DNA of 64,000 nucleotides from Paenibacillus tyrphae (lineage in GTDB: Bacteria; Bacillota; Bacilli; Paenibacillales; NBRC-103111), in NCBI RefSeq assembly GCF_000722545.1, contig NZ_JNVM01000010.1, forward strand, positions 248,001 to 312,000, written 5' to 3'. Position numbers and translations under genes: made by a program. Every line of letters begins with the position of its first letter. The first letter of the stretch is position 1. Positions 1 through 9,323 of the stretch are shown here, in pieces. The notes under the pieces were generated by a model. It was given only the letters and a program-made list of their open reading frames with translations, was not told the DNA's origin and did no database searches.

Positions 1-2
1 TT

Positions 3-248
3 GGAACTTACTGCGATGCCGTTGCAAAATACCAGCATGCAAATGAACAAATAGAATTGTTCGGGTATACCGAAGTTAACGCCCAGGGTAATACCGTCGT
101 GAGCGCAAACGTAAAGTTAGCTCAAAGTTACTCCAGAATCATTCTTGCCTATTCGAACAAGCTCGGCCTGAACGCGGAAGCTCGTGCCCGACTCGCAAAG
201 AAGATAGCCGATGGTGGGGAAGATCCAAATGCCGAACTCTTCGACTGA
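3..248 (+). CDS. Phage terminase small subunit, P27 family (C-terminal part)
   Basis: The open frame runs in from the window edge and gives the last 81 residues. The C-terminal pattern (LFGYTEVNAQGNTVVSANVK, then a helix around NKLGLNAEARARLA) is typical of P27-family small terminase subunits, which recognise phage DNA and hand it to the large subunit for packaging. It sits directly upstream of and overlaps the large terminase gene, the expected order. The start codon and N-terminal DNA-binding part lie outside the window. The internal TTG at 57 is not a likely real start. Confidence 0.85.
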   Translation, partial: GTYCDAVAKYQHANEQIELFGYTEVNAQGNTVVSANVKLAQSYSRIILAYSNKLGLNAEARARLAKKIADGGEDPNAELFD

Positions 249-2019
249 TTGGGAAGATGTCCACCCGACGCATCGCTACGCCGCGGAGATCGTCACCGGG
301 CTCCGCCCCAGCTGCAAAATGGAGCGGCTGGCCTGCGCACGGCATTTGAATGACTTGAGACGGCAGGCAACCGACGATTTCCCCTATGTGTTCGATGAAA
401 GTCGAGCGAACCGGATATTCGATTGGTTTGAACGATGTTGCCGTCACGTGCGTGGTCCCTTCTCTGGCGAACTGATCGAGCTGGCACCGTTCCAAAAGTT
501 TGATTTAGGCAGCATATTTGGTTGGGTCCACGTGGAAAGCGGCAAGCGCCGGTTTAAAAAAGCGTTCAACATGAGGGCGCGCGGGAACGTGAAATCGACG
601 GAAATGAGCGGGTTGGCGCTCTATGGCATGTGTGGCGATTGTGTGTATCCTCCGGGAAATCCGTCATATAAACGGTACGAGGATAGCCCAGAGGTAGAGT
701 GTGCCGCCGTAGATAAAGGCCAAGCGAAGCGAGTATGGGGCGATGCACAAGAAATGGGCAAGAAAAGTTTGGAAATTCTCAAGCGCTTGCGAATTAAGCG
801 AACCTATATTGAGCATGCGACGCGAGGCGGATGGCTTCGCCCCTTATCCAAAGATACCAAGAATAAAGACTCCGGCGCCCCTTGTATTGTGATCATAGAC
901 GAATATCATGCGCATCCAAGCAGTGAAATCCACGATGTATTGTACTCCGGATTCGGGAAGCGGCTGCAGTCGTTGATGCTGATAATCTCCACGGCCGGGA
1001 AAGATGCCGAGAACAGTCCCTGCAAGCAGGAGTATGATGCTCGCTGCAAGATGCTTGCCGGGGATATCCCCATGGATGAAACGTATTTTGTGATGATCCG
1101 GGAGCTTGACAAGGGCGACGATCCTCACGACGAAACCGTGTGGGTTAAAGCAAATCCGATCCTTCAGGAAGACAATGAATATGCCCAGGAATTGTTTCGG
1201 CAAATCCGTGCGGAACATGATGACGCGTACAACACAGGCGATCACGCAAAAATCCGGGAATGGTTAACGAAAAGGGTGAACCTTTGGCAATCGGACAGTG
1301 AGAACAAATACATGTCCGGAATCATGGACCGATGGAAGAAACTCGGCATACCCAGAAAAGAGTTTTTGGAGCTTGTTCGAGGAAGGGAATGCTGGAATGG
1401 CGAAGACCTATCCAAAAATACTGACCTGACTGCAGCGGGTTTCGTCTTCAAATTGGACGATGGCCGGTATGCCGTGACAGCTCACGGATTTATGCCTGAG
1501 AATACAGCAACTAAACACGAACATTCTGACCGTGTTCCTTACCGAGCATGGGCCGCTGATGGATGGTGTAAACTCACAAAAGGCGATGTAACGGATGATA
1601 ATTTCATCAAGGACCACATCCACCAGAAAGAACAGGAGGAAGGATGGAAGGTCAAAGAAATCTGTTACGACCCCTACGGTGCTCGGCAGTTTGCAAATGA
1701 TATGACTTCGAAAGGGTATGTTTGTGTGGAAATCAGGCAGGGGGCTCAGACGCTTTCCGAGCCGACAAAGAAATTTAGAGAGCTGGTGTTACAGGAAAGA
1801 ATAGTTCATGACGGAAGCCCGTTACTGACTTGGTGCTTATCAAATGCGGTCGAAATTATCGATAGTAACGGAAACATTAAGCTATCGAAAAAGCATAAGG
1901 ATGACAGCCAAAGGATAGATTTAATTGCCGCAATAATAAACGCCATGGTGAGAGCGGTCCTTAGTCCGGAGGAGCTGGACCTGAACAAACACATTCTATC
2001 CGATGACTTTTCATTCTGA
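229..2019 (+). CDS. Phage terminase large subunit
   Basis: The packaging motor ATPase and headful or cos nuclease, about 596 residues. A Walker A-like motif ARGNVKST lies near residue 117 and a Walker B strand with IIDEYHAH near residue 220. A C-terminal nuclease region includes CYDPYGA near residue 480, where the Asp is a candidate metal ligand. The P-loop reads GNVKST rather than the common GxGKS form. The ATG at 229 was preferred over the upstream one at 211 because a GGTGGGGA ribosome site precedes it and the overlap with the small subunit is shorter. Genes on both sides confirm the role. Confidence 0.93.
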   Translation: MPNSSTDWEDVHPTHRYAAEIVTGLRPSCKMERLACARHLNDLRRQATDDFPYVFDESRANRIFDWFERCCRHVRGPFSGELIELAPFQKFDLGSIFGWVHVESGKRRFKKAFNMRARGNVKSTEMSGLALYGMCGDCVYPPGNPSYKRYEDSPEVECAAVDKGQAKRVWGDAQEMGKKSLEILKRLRIKRTYIEHATRGGWLRPLSKDTKNKDSGAPCIVIIDEYHAHPSSEIHDVLYSGFGKRLQSLMLIISTAGKDAENSPCKQEYDARCKMLAGDIPMDETYFVMIRELDKGDDPHDETVWVKANPILQEDNEYAQELFRQIRAEHDDAYNTGDHAKIREWLTKRVNLWQSDSENKYMSGIMDRWKKLGIPRKEFLELVRGRECWNGEDLSKNTDLTAAGFVFKLDDGRYAVTAHGFMPENTATKHEHSDRVPYRAWAADGWCKLTKGDVTDDNFIKDHIHQKEQEEGWKVKEICYDPYGARQFANDMTSKGYVCVEIRQGAQTLSEPTKKFRELVLQERIVHDGSPLLTWCLSNAVEIIDSNGNIKLSKKHKDDSQRIDLIAAIINAMVRAVLSPEELDLNKHILSDDFSF

Positions 2020-2035
2020 GGGAGGTGCAAAGCGA

Positions 2036-2230
2036 TTGAAGCAGTTACGGCGGTTGGCATGGCTGCTGCTTTTTGTTGACGATATTTTCTTTCTGCTCGG
2101 GCTGCTTATCATCGTCCGGGCTACCTTCATGTGGAATGAAATAGCCGGTATGTACGCACTTGGTATTATGTTAGGCATTATTGGGTTGATTTTTGGCCGG
2201 AAACCTCCTGATTCTGCCAGAAGGAGGTGA
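2036..2230 (+). CDS. Small phage membrane protein, unknown function
   Basis: A 64-residue protein with two hydrophobic segments (about residues 7-28 and 38-57) and a basic tail ending DSARRR. The TTG at 2036 is chosen because GGGAGGTG lies just before it; a longer frame from 2003 would overlap the terminase gene without a ribosome site. Small membrane proteins are often found between terminase and portal genes in Gram-positive phages, but I do not recognise a family and assign no function. Its stop lies inside the portal gene's ribosome site, which suggests translational coupling. Confidence 0.65.
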   Translation: MKQLRRLAWLLLFVDDIFFLLGLLIIVRATFMWNEIAGMYALGIMLGIIGLIFGRKPPDSARRR

Positions 2231-2238
2231 AAAACGTC

Positions 2239-3513
2239 ATGTTTTTACGTAATTTGCTGGAATCTCGGTCATTTTTGGAGTCTGATCTTACAAATCCCCA
2301 AGATTGGCTGATTAATATCATGGGCGGGGTAGGGACGGCTAGCGGCGAGCGGGTAACAAGTGAAACGGCGCTGCTGAATAGCAACGTGTATACTTGCGCC
2401 TCGATCTTGGGCGGGGATATCGGCAAGCTGCCGATCCAGACATTCAAACGGCGTGGGGAAGGCATCGAAAAAGACGGTTCGCATCCGGTTTCCTGCATAC
2501 TCGGGCTTCGAGCTAACCCGTATATGAGTGCTTACACATTTAAGGAGCTGCTACAGGTTCATTGCACCTTATGGGGGAATGCATACGCCAATATCGAATG
2601 GGAGACGAGCGGTCCAAATAACGGCCAGCCTAAAGCGCTTTGGCCGCTTGATCCGTCAAAGACGGATGTTCGGACGGATAAAGTTACCGGTGAGGTTTGG
2701 TATGTGACTGTGCTGCCAAGCGGTGAGGTCCGCAAGATACCCCCCGCGGATATCATCCATATCAAGAGCATATCAAAAAACGGCTTGAAGGGTATTTCTC
2801 CTATCGCGGTCATTCGGGAGGAGATTGGCGTCCAGCAGGCGCAAAGGAAATTCCTCGGTTCGTTTTATGCAAACGGCACAGCGACACGCGGTATTTTGAG
2901 GGTGCCAGGTGCGGCAAAACTGGAACCGGAGGCGAAAGAAAAGGCGCGGGACGAGTGGCAGAAAGCAAACGCTGGGTTATCCAATGCGCACCGAATTGCC
3001 ATTCTCGATGCGGGCATGGAATACCAAGCCCTCGGCATGCCGTTAAATGATGCTCAATTCATTGAGACAAGCCGGTTCGGGATTATGGAAGTCGCGAAGA
3101 TTTACAAAGTCCCCGGCTACAAACTCGGCTTAATGGAACAGGCCAAATTCAGCAACATGGAAAACCAATCGCTTGAGTATGTCAAAAACACGCTTCAGCC
3201 AATCGTAACGAATTGGGAGCAGGAGATTACTTTTAAACTCTTCACAGAATTGGAGCGGCGGCGTTATTACGTACGCTTCAACCTTGCGAGCGAGTTGCGG
3301 GGCGATAGCGCAAGCCGGGCGGCGTTTTACAAAGAAATGATTGCTATGGGCGTCTATAAAATCAATGAGGTACGGGCCCTTGAGGAGCAGGACAACATCG
3401 GGGAGCTAGGCGACAAACATTTTGTCAGCCTGAACTATGTCAGCCTCGATAAAATGGACCAATATCAAATGCTCAAGGCCGGGCTCGGTAAAGGAGGTGA
3501 AACAGGTGCATAA
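2239..3513 (+). CDS. Phage portal protein (HK97 family)
   Basis: About 424 residues; forms the dodecameric ring at one capsid vertex through which DNA passes. The sequence has features of HK97-type portals: an early helix with TSETALLNSNVYTCASIL, a clip/stem region with IIHIKSIS and GLKGISPI, and a C-terminal KINEVRALE segment. The ATG at 2239 is taken as start because AAGGAGGTG lies ten bases upstream; the GTG at 2227 falls inside that ribosome site. It is followed by and overlaps the capsid protease gene by eight bases, the usual portal-protease-capsid order. Confidence 0.93.
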   Translation: MFLRNLLESRSFLESDLTNPQDWLINIMGGVGTASGERVTSETALLNSNVYTCASILGGDIGKLPIQTFKRRGEGIEKDGSHPVSCILGLRANPYMSAYTFKELLQVHCTLWGNAYANIEWETSGPNNGQPKALWPLDPSKTDVRTDKVTGEVWYVTVLPSGEVRKIPPADIIHIKSISKNGLKGISPIAVIREEIGVQQAQRKFLGSFYANGTATRGILRVPGAAKLEPEAKEKARDEWQKANAGLSNAHRIAILDAGMEYQALGMPLNDAQFIETSRFGIMEVAKIYKVPGYKLGLMEQAKFSNMENQSLEYVKNTLQPIVTNWEQEITFKLFTELERRRYYVRFNLASELRGDSASRAAFYKEMIAMGVYKINEVRALEEQDNIGELGDKHFVSLNYVSLDKMDQYQMLKAGLGKGGETGA

Positions 3514-4096
3514 AGAGACTCGATATCTGAAAGCTGAACAACTCGAAGTCCGCAGCGGGGCAGAAGGCGAAGAAACCCGTACAGTGACCGGCTATGTTGT
3601 TCGCTTTAACCAGCGTAGCAGCCTCATATGGGGCGAATTCTACGAGAAAGTAGCGAAGGGTGCTTTTGCTCGAAGCTTGCAGGAAAACACAATTAAAGCA
3701 CTCTGGGATCATAAATCTAACTTCGTCCTCGGGTCCACAAAAAACCAAACGCTTCGACTTTGGGAGGATACCATAGGGCTGCGGTTCGAATTGGACCTGC
3801 CGAATAATACATGGGGCAATGATGCCTATGAATCGATCCGGCGCGGCGACGTGGACGGTGTAAGTTTCGGATTCAACGTTCGAAAGGACGCATGGACGTT
3901 TCTGTCCGAAGATGATGTATACGAGCGCACGCTTGTCGACGTGAATCTCTTCGAGGTTTCCCCGACTCCTTTCCCGGCATACCCGGACAGCGAAGTCAAC
4001 CAACGAAGCATTGAAGCAATGCCAATTGAGTCGCGTGAACAGCGGCGATTGAAAAAAGAAAAATTGTTATTTGAACTCGACTTGTTAGCAATCTGA
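3506..4096 (+). CDS. Prohead protease, HK97 family (peptidase U35)
   Basis: About 196 residues. It cleaves the capsid scaffold (delta) domain during head maturation. A catalytic His is likely in WDHKSNFVLGST near residue 68 and a catalytic Ser in DVDGVSFGF near residue 120, followed by the family signature LFEVSPTPFPAYP. The GTG at 3506 follows AAAGGAGGTGA with good spacing, and the gene overlaps the portal stop. A much longer frame from 3437 would run through the portal gene and has no ribosome site. The gene lies directly before the major capsid gene. Confidence 0.92.
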   Translation: MHKETRYLKAEQLEVRSGAEGEETRTVTGYVVRFNQRSSLIWGEFYEKVAKGAFARSLQENTIKALWDHKSNFVLGSTKNQTLRLWEDTIGLRFELDLPNNTWGNDAYESIRRGDVDGVSFGFNVRKDAWTFLSEDDVYERTLVDVNLFEVSPTPFPAYPDSEVNQRSIEAMPIESREQRRLKKEKLLFELDLLAI

Positions 4097-4148
4097 CGAG
4101 CCGAGTTTTTTATTTTAAAAAAAAAGCTTGAGAGCGAGGAACTAAACA

Positions 4149-5327
4149 ATGGGTGAAAAAGAACGCGAAATGCGCCAAGCGCTGTCCGCCAAACTACAAG
4201 AGGCGCGAACACTAGCAGAGCAGGGGAAAATTGAAGAAGCGCGAGCAGCAGCGGACGCTGCCAAAGAATTGAGAAGGCAGGTTGACATGCTTGAGGAGCT
4301 GCGCGGTATCGATACACCTGCGGCACCGCCAATTATTCCTGCAATTATCGAGACGCCGGAGCATCGCGAAGAAAATGCAGATAAGCAAAAGGAATATCGT
4401 AATGCATTTTTGAAAGTATTGCGCAACAGGCCACTAACTGGCGATGAACAACGACTTATCGAGGAGGCAATGGCGGAAGTCCGCGCCGGTATGCAGGGTG
4501 GTGTAGGCGAGGACGGCGGATTGACTGTGCCGCAGGACATTCAAACTTTGATCCACGAATTGAAGCGGCAGTTTATCAGTTTGGAACAGTATGTAACAGT
4601 TGAACCAGTCTCCACAAGGTCCGGTTCTCGGGTTATCGAAAAGAATGCTGATATTACCCCGTTTACTGAAATCACGGAGTTGACGGACTTGGCCGATTTG
4701 GACAATCCGAAATTCAAATCCATCACATACGCAATCAAGGATCGTGGCGGTATTCTTCCGCTTTCCAATACGCTTTTAGCAGATACTGATCAGAATCTGC
4801 TCGAATATGTTGCAAAATGGATTGCTAAAAAATCTACTGTCACACGGAACAAACTGATTCTTGATTTGCTTAGTACTTTGACCAAAAAAGCATTGGCTGG
4901 TGCGGATGATATCAAGAAGGTGCTCAATGTTGATTTGGACCCGGCAATCAGCCAATCTTCTATCATTATTACAAATCAGGATGGATTCAACTTCTTAGAT
5001 CAACAAAAAGATGGGCAGGGTCGGCCGTTGATGCAACCAGACCCAACGCAACCGACGAGGAATTTACTTTTTGGTAGGGTGGTTGTCGTACTGGCAAATC
5101 GTTGGCTTCCTATGACTGGCACAACAACGAAAAAGGCCCCTGTTATCATTGGTGATCTAAAAGAGTTTGCGGTACTTTTCGACCGGCAACAATACTCCAT
5201 TGCCTCGACAAACGTGGGCGGGAAAGCCTTCGGACGAAACACAACCGATGTCCGGGCTATTCAGCGGGAAGATGTACAAAAATTCGATGAGGCCGCTGTG
5301 GTCTTTGGCGAGTTGACGGTCACCTAA
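4149..5327 (+). CDS. Major capsid protein, HK97 fold
   Basis: 392 residues. The first 55 or so residues form a charged, Ala-rich coiled coil (MGEKEREMRQALSAKLQEA onward), which matches the scaffolding delta domain removed by the protease. The rest, from about GEDGGLTVPQDI near residue 118, carries the HK97-fold features SRVIEKNADITPFTEI, KDRGGILPLSNTLL and a C-terminal FGRNTTDVRAIQREDV strand. The 52 bases before it hold a T-rich tract after a short dyad (AACTCG/CGAGTT) that may reduce transcription, but this is weak. Confidence 0.94.
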   Translation: MGEKEREMRQALSAKLQEARTLAEQGKIEEARAAADAAKELRRQVDMLEELRGIDTPAAPPIIPAIIETPEHREENADKQKEYRNAFLKVLRNRPLTGDEQRLIEEAMAEVRAGMQGGVGEDGGLTVPQDIQTLIHELKRQFISLEQYVTVEPVSTRSGSRVIEKNADITPFTEITELTDLADLDNPKFKSITYAIKDRGGILPLSNTLLADTDQNLLEYVAKWIAKKSTVTRNKLILDLLSTLTKKALAGADDIKKVLNVDLDPAISQSSIIITNQDGFNFLDQQKDGQGRPLMQPDPTQPTRNLLFGRVVVVLANRWLPMTGTTTKKAPVIIGDLKEFAVLFDRQQYSIASTNVGGKAFGRNTTDVRAIQREDVQKFDEAAVVFGELTVT

Positions 5328-5345
5328 AGATAAGGAGGTTCAACG

Positions 5346-5915
5346 GTGCTTGCTACGCTAGAGCGACTTAAGGGGTTACTGCAAATACCGAAGGAAGAAC
5401 ATGGACAGGAAGACGAGTTATCGCTCCACCTGTTGGCCGCATCGCAGGCCATTGAATCTTTTTGCAAGCGATCCTTCCGGAAGCAGCAATATACGGAGCG
5501 CTTGAGCGGGTATATTCGTTCGGATTATATCAACCTTCGTAACTTCCCGGTAGCGAGCGTCGAAAGCTTGACCGGACCGACCGGAGAAATCACAGACTAT
5601 GAAATCCTTTCAGAAGGAAGGCTTTACCGTTCAAGCGGTTGGCCGATCGGCAAGCACAATATTCAGGTGACTTATACCGGGGGCTACGTGCTCCCCGGTG
5701 ATGCGACACCTGATAACCCCCGAACATTACCGGAATCTATTGAATTGGCTTGCTTATTTTTAGCCAAAACAACGCTTTCCGGCCAATTAGGGATCGCAGC
5801 CGAGCGGCTCGGGGATTATTCCGTCACATACAACGTCAAAACGGATGGAAGCGGCTTTGAGCTGCCGGGGGCCGTGATTTCTCTGATATCGCCGTATATC
5901 GGGAGGTGGGTATAA
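5346..5915 (+). CDS. Head-tail connector protein (gp6-like)
   Basis: 189 residues. The N-terminal helix bundle (LATLERLKGLLQIP, then a QAIESFCKRSF segment) and the following strand-rich half match phage gp6-like adaptor proteins that form a ring under the portal. The GTG start follows TAAGGAGGTTCAACG. It lies directly after the capsid gene, the usual place, and its stop overlaps the next start by one base (TAATG). The function is assigned from family resemblance and position. Confidence 0.82.
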   Translation: MLATLERLKGLLQIPKEEHGQEDELSLHLLAASQAIESFCKRSFRKQQYTERLSGYIRSDYINLRNFPVASVESLTGPTGEITDYEILSEGRLYRSSGWPIGKHNIQVTYTGGYVLPGDATPDNPRTLPESIELACLFLAKTTLSGQLGIAAERLGDYSVTYNVKTDGSGFELPGAVISLISPYIGRWV

Positions 5916-6241
5916 TGTTGCGCTCGTTGTTTGACCGCAATTGCACTATCAAGCGGTTGGTTCAGATCGAGGATGAGTATAAAACCCCTAAAGGGGAGGA
6001 TTGGAAAACAATCGGCACAAGCCGCTGCCGCCTTTCCCGTAAGAATCTACGGGCGACTCAAGAAGCACCGGACCTAAAGACAAATGAGTCCTACATGCTC
6101 TACATGCCAATAGGCGCGGATATCAAAGCGGGCGACCGGGTGACGCTTAACGGAGACACAAAAGACTTTACTGCCGGTCCTCCATACAAACCGGGAAACC
6201 ACCATATTGAAGTTGAGGTGTGGCGGGAGGGAAGCGCATGA
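5915..6241 (+). CDS. Head closure / head-tail adaptor protein
   Basis: 108 residues, mostly predicted strands (NCTIKRLVQIEDEYKTPKGEDW, then a YMLYMPIGADIKAGDRVTL region), the pattern of SPP1 gp16-type stopper proteins that close the head after DNA packaging. The ATG at 5915 is preferred to the GTG at 5906 because GGGAGGTGG lies just upstream and the start overlaps the previous stop. Context between a gp6-like and a gp10-like gene supports the role. Residue-level function cannot be read from the sequence alone. Confidence 0.72.
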   Translation: MLRSLFDRNCTIKRLVQIEDEYKTPKGEDWKTIGTSRCRLSRKNLRATQEAPDLKTNESYMLYMPIGADIKAGDRVTLNGDTKDFTAGPPYKPGNHHIEVEVWREGSA

Positions 6242-6726
6242 CGGACTTCCGTATTTCCGGACTGGAAGAACACATCAGACAAATGGAACGTGCCGCAAGG
6301 GACCGGAAACGGTACGATGAGCTGCGGTACGAGGTAGGAAAGACGAATCTGGATTTCAATGCAAAGTTTTGCGGCGAGAAGTCCGGCCGTTTGGTTGCCA
6401 GTTTCAAGCGCCAGCCGTACAAAGGCAAAAAGGAATGGATACTCTTCGTTAACCCAGTCGATACCGTCGAAGTGGGAACAAAAGTTTTCTATGCGCGGAT
6501 GGTGGAAACCGGCCACAAACTCAAGGTGCCCTATGGTCGCCCCACACGATTAGTCCGTAGCGGCGTAGACAAAGGGAAGCGACGGCGTCGCGTGAAGACG
6601 AAAGGGTTTGTACCGGGAAAGCACTTCATGCGTCGGGCGCTGGAGCAGACAAACGAACGAATTCCCGGTATGGTTGACTCCTTCTTGAAAAAGATCGGCA
6701 AGGAGGCGGGTTTCGATGTTACGTGA
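6238..6726 (+). CDS. HK97 gp10-like neck/tail component
   Basis: 162 residues. The N-terminal helix MTDFRISGLEEHIRQMERA and the later YARMVETGHKLKVPYGR and PGKHFMRRAL motifs match the HK97 gp10-like family, which acts at the neck in tail completion. The ATG at 6238 overlaps the previous stop (ATGA), a translational coupling signal; the GTG at 6220 lies upstream of the GGCGGGAGGG ribosome site and is rejected. A strongly basic stretch near residues 107-120 is visible. Confidence 0.78.
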   Translation: MTDFRISGLEEHIRQMERAARDRKRYDELRYEVGKTNLDFNAKFCGEKSGRLVASFKRQPYKGKKEWILFVNPVDTVEVGTKVFYARMVETGHKLKVPYGRPTRLVRSGVDKGKRRRRVKTKGFVPGKHFMRRALEQTNERIPGMVDSFLKKIGKEAGFDVT

Positions 6727-7174
6727 CAGCCTGGACGCCGTACGGTCCGTAATGAAGGAGGTCAGACCGGAGCTTAACATCTACGTCAACGCTGTTCCGG
6801 AAGACTTCGTTTCCCCATCTTTCTACGTTTACCCGGAACCAGTCCGGGAAGAGAGGTTGACAAAGCGGATCATGCGGGGCGTAACGGTATGGCACATTCA
6901 TTACTTCCCTAAGCAATTACCATCCGACATCGTTGATTCTTTTGATCAAATCGAAATGTCGGACCTCGTCCGCCGGGCATTTTCCTCACGCAACTTTTTG
7001 CGCAGCCCCACAAGGGAAGTATACACGATTCTTAGCGTAGTGGGGGGGCCGGAGGAAGACCGGTCCCATATTCAAGTTTCGTTAGAGGGGCAATGGTTAG
7101 CGACGACAAGCGACCCGTCGGCTAATCCGGAATTGATGAAGGAAGTACACTATAAGGAGGAATTAAGCCGATGA
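6716..7174 (+). CDS. Tail terminator / minor tail protein
   Basis: 152 residues. The pattern LNIYVNAVPEDFVSPSFYVY followed by a WHIHYFP strand is like the small proteins annotated as tail terminators in Firmicutes myoviruses, which cap the growing tail tube. It overlaps the gp10-like gene by eleven bases and overlaps the sheath gene start by four bases, exactly where a terminator is expected. No catalytic motifs are visible. Family assignment is from pattern and position. Confidence 0.65.
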   Translation: MLRDSLDAVRSVMKEVRPELNIYVNAVPEDFVSPSFYVYPEPVREERLTKRIMRGVTVWHIHYFPKQLPSDIVDSFDQIEMSDLVRRAFSSRNFLRSPTREVYTILSVVGGPEEDRSHIQVSLEGQWLATTSDPSANPELMKEVHYKEELSR

Positions 7175-8241
7175 GCGGATTACCTAGCGTGATTATTACT
7201 TTTAGGCAGAGAGCAGCCGCTGCGATCCAACAGGGAGCCGCGGGCATCTTGGCGCTCGTCCTCAAGGATAGCAGCGTGACGAACGCGACCGAGCGGAGAG
7301 TCCAAGGGGTAGAGGATATCCCCGCTGGACTGAGTGCGGATAACTCCAATTATGTAAAAATGGCTTTGATGGGAGCGCCTAAAGAGATCCGGCTAATTCT
7401 GCTTTCAGAAAAAGCAGCTGATTACGTCGAAGCTTTTAACCTGCTGGAGTCGATCAGATTTAACGTCGTTGCGATTCCCGGGATTGCCGCAGCCGACGTG
7501 ACAGCGGCAGGCACTTGGTCCAAGGGGATGTTCGAAACCAAGGACCGGAAAATTACAGCGGTACTTCCCAACTGCGCCACGGACCATCCGGCAGTCATAA
7601 ACTTTGCAACCGAAGATATTGAGGTCGGGGCGAAGAAATACACGGCGAGCCAATTCAGCGCACGTATTGCCGGAATTATTGCCGGGCTCCCGTTGACGGT
7701 TGCCCCTACGTTTTTTCCGCTGCCGGAAGTAACGAACGTGCCAAAGATGATAAAGGCGCAAGCGGACGCGGCAGTGAATGCCGGGAAACTGATTTTGTAT
7801 CATGACGGGGAGAAAATAAAAATCGCCCGGGGCGTGACTTCGTTTGTGACGGTGACGGAAAGTATGGGTGAGGACTGGAAGAAGATCAAACTGGTGCGCA
7901 TCTTGAACAAGACCTATCATGACGTGAAAAGCACAATCGAGGATAGTTACATTGGCAAGGTGCAAAACTCGTATATCAACAAGCTGCTGCTTGTCTCTGC
8001 AATCAACGCATATTTTGAACAGTTGGAGCAGGACGGGGTGCTTGATCCGGGGAAAAACCGTGCTGAAATCGATGTGCCGGCACAACGCACATACCTAAAA
8101 TCTATCCTTGGCGAATCGGTCGTCGCTGGAATGACCGAGCAGCAAATCAAAGAAGCTAACACGCGGGATCAGGTGTTTTTGACGGCCGCAGAAAGACCGC
8201 TGGACGCGATTGAGGACGTTAAACTCGTCGTGAATCTGTAG
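7171..8241 (+). CDS. xkdK: Phage tail sheath protein
   Basis: 356 residues. The protein begins with the Gly/Pro segment MSGLPSVIITFRQRAAAA and has an internal ESIRFNVVAIPG and a C-terminal LDAIEDVKLVVNL region typical of the shorter PBSX-type (XkdK-like) sheath. It forms the contractile outer tube that drives injection, so this prophage has a contractile tail. The start overlaps the previous gene (ATGA) with GGAGG upstream. The gene is followed directly by the tube gene, as in PBSX. Confidence 0.88.
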   Translation: MSGLPSVIITFRQRAAAAIQQGAAGILALVLKDSSVTNATERRVQGVEDIPAGLSADNSNYVKMALMGAPKEIRLILLSEKAADYVEAFNLLESIRFNVVAIPGIAAADVTAAGTWSKGMFETKDRKITAVLPNCATDHPAVINFATEDIEVGAKKYTASQFSARIAGIIAGLPLTVAPTFFPLPEVTNVPKMIKAQADAAVNAGKLILYHDGEKIKIARGVTSFVTVTESMGEDWKKIKLVRILNKTYHDVKSTIEDSYIGKVQNSYINKLLLVSAINAYFEQLEQDGVLDPGKNRAEIDVPAQRTYLKSILGESVVAGMTEQQIKEANTRDQVFLTAAERPLDAIEDVKLVVNL

Positions 8242-8254
8242 GGGGTAGAGAACA

Positions 8255-8692
8255 TTGACGAACAAAATTAACGGCGACCGCGTTATATCCGGGACATTTG
8301 GCGAGCTGTGGCTTGATGGCGATTATGTCGCGGAAGTGGTTGGGGTTCAGGCCAAAGTAGAGCTAATCAAGGAAGACGTTTCGTTGGCCGGGAAATATAC
8401 AACGGATCAGAAGTTCATGGGGTATAAGGGTACCGGAACGGTCCGCATGCATAAGGTCAACTCGCGTATGATCCGGAAAATGAGTGCGGATGTTCTTCGG
8501 GGGATCAATCCTCGGATGCAATTGCTCTCCAGTTTGAATGACCCCGGAGCACTCGGAGCAGAGCGAATCTTAATTAAGGATGCCAGCTTTAACGACCTGA
8601 CATTGATCGATTGGGAATTGCGAAAGCTTGGCGAAATCGAGGCCCCCTTTACATTCACTGATTGGGAATTGAAAGACACAATTAATAACTAA
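8255..8692 (+). CDS. xkdM: Phage tail tube protein
   Basis: 145 residues. The pattern NGDRVISGTFGELWLDGDYV followed by AKVELIKEDV and KGTGTVRMHKVNSRM is characteristic of XkdM-like tail tube proteins, the inner hollow tube inside the sheath. The TTG start follows GGGGGTAGAG with good spacing. It lies thirteen bases after the sheath gene, and the same order is found in PBSX and related contractile systems. Confidence 0.87.
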   Translation: MTNKINGDRVISGTFGELWLDGDYVAEVVGVQAKVELIKEDVSLAGKYTTDQKFMGYKGTGTVRMHKVNSRMIRKMSADVLRGINPRMQLLSSLNDPGALGAERILIKDASFNDLTLIDWELRKLGEIEAPFTFTDWELKDTINN

Positions 8693-8721
8693 TCGGGCAA
8701 TCGCCCCAAGGAGGAAAAACT

Positions 8722-9120
8722 ATGTCTACATTGGATCTACTTCTTACTATTGATTCTGAAAAATTGAAACGTCCCACAAAGCAAGTCGAAATTAAAAGAC
8801 TTAGTGAATTGGTAAGCCAGCCGGTGGTTTTCACGGTACAAGCCATCACATTCGATGAAATGAACGAAATTCAGGACATCACAGCAGGCAAAGGGGCGGA
8901 TGGCTCTAAAATGGTGCCGCTATTCACGGTTTTGAAAGGCGTCGTTGAACCGAGTCTGAAGGATAGTACTTTGTTGGGGCGATTCAACGTCAGCACTCCA
9001 AAGGAATTACTTGATAGCGGGAAACTGCTGCTTCCTGGTGAAGTCATGGAACTGTACGAACAGATTTCCGGCCTATCCGGGTTCGGAGAAGGAAAGGTTA
9101 TAGAACTAAAAAACGGCTGA
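8722..9120 (+). CDS. xkdN: Tail assembly chaperone, zero-frame product (XkdN-like)
   Basis: 132 residues beginning MSTLDLLLTIDSEKLKRP. This is the short form of the chaperone that coats the tape measure during tail assembly. It is an XkdN-like small acidic/helical protein placed between tube and tape measure, as expected. The gene ends with codons CTA AAA AAC GGC TGA; the A AAA AAC run is a classical slippery site, and the -1 frame beyond stays open for 65 more codons (see separate entry). The start follows AAGGAGG. Confidence 0.85.
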   Translation: MSTLDLLLTIDSEKLKRPTKQVEIKRLSELVSQPVVFTVQAITFDEMNEIQDITAGKGADGSKMVPLFTVLKGVVEPSLKDSTLLGRFNVSTPKELLDSGKLLLPGEVMELYEQISGLSGFGEGKVIELKNG

Positions 9121-9311
9121 GGTCGGGTGATGACGGGCACCTCGAAATGCTGTACTATTATTGGTCCCGCAAAGGCATCCGACCAAGCGTAATCCATAAC
9201 TTGCCGCCCGGAGAGTACACGCTCATCCGGGCTTTTTACGAATATGAGCATGAGGAGCGGGAGAAGGTTTACGCAAGCGGCAAGGTGTGGCCGTTTATCC
9301 CGGTCATGTAG
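8722..9311 (+). CDS. Tail assembly chaperone, -1 frameshift product
   Basis: If ribosomes slip back one base at 9108-9114, translation continues in the -1 frame to the TAG at 9309-9311, adding 65 residues for a total near 196. The added part reads as a sensible protein (HLEMLYYYWSRKGIRPS, then PPGEYTLIRAFYEYEHEER) and matches the kind of conserved C-terminal extension seen in tail chaperones. No start codon with a ribosome site precedes this reading frame on its own. Programmed frameshifting in this gene position is widespread among tailed phages; here it is inferred, not measured. Confidence 0.75.
9108..9114 (+). promoter_or_regulatory. Programmed -1 frameshift slippery heptamer A AAA AAC
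   Basis: The zero-frame codons CTA AAA AAC place the heptamer in the X XXY YYZ register. The zero-frame stop TGA follows after one codon, and the -1 frame opens into a 65-codon extension of plausible protein sequence ending at 9311. GC-rich sequence just after it could form a stimulatory hairpin, but none is obvious by eye. Confidence 0.75.
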
Positions 9312-9323
9312 GAGGATGGCGAA

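Noticed and set aside
4085..4125. Possible terminator between the protease and capsid genes
   Set aside because: Only six paired bases with a long loop before the T-run; too weak to list as a feature.
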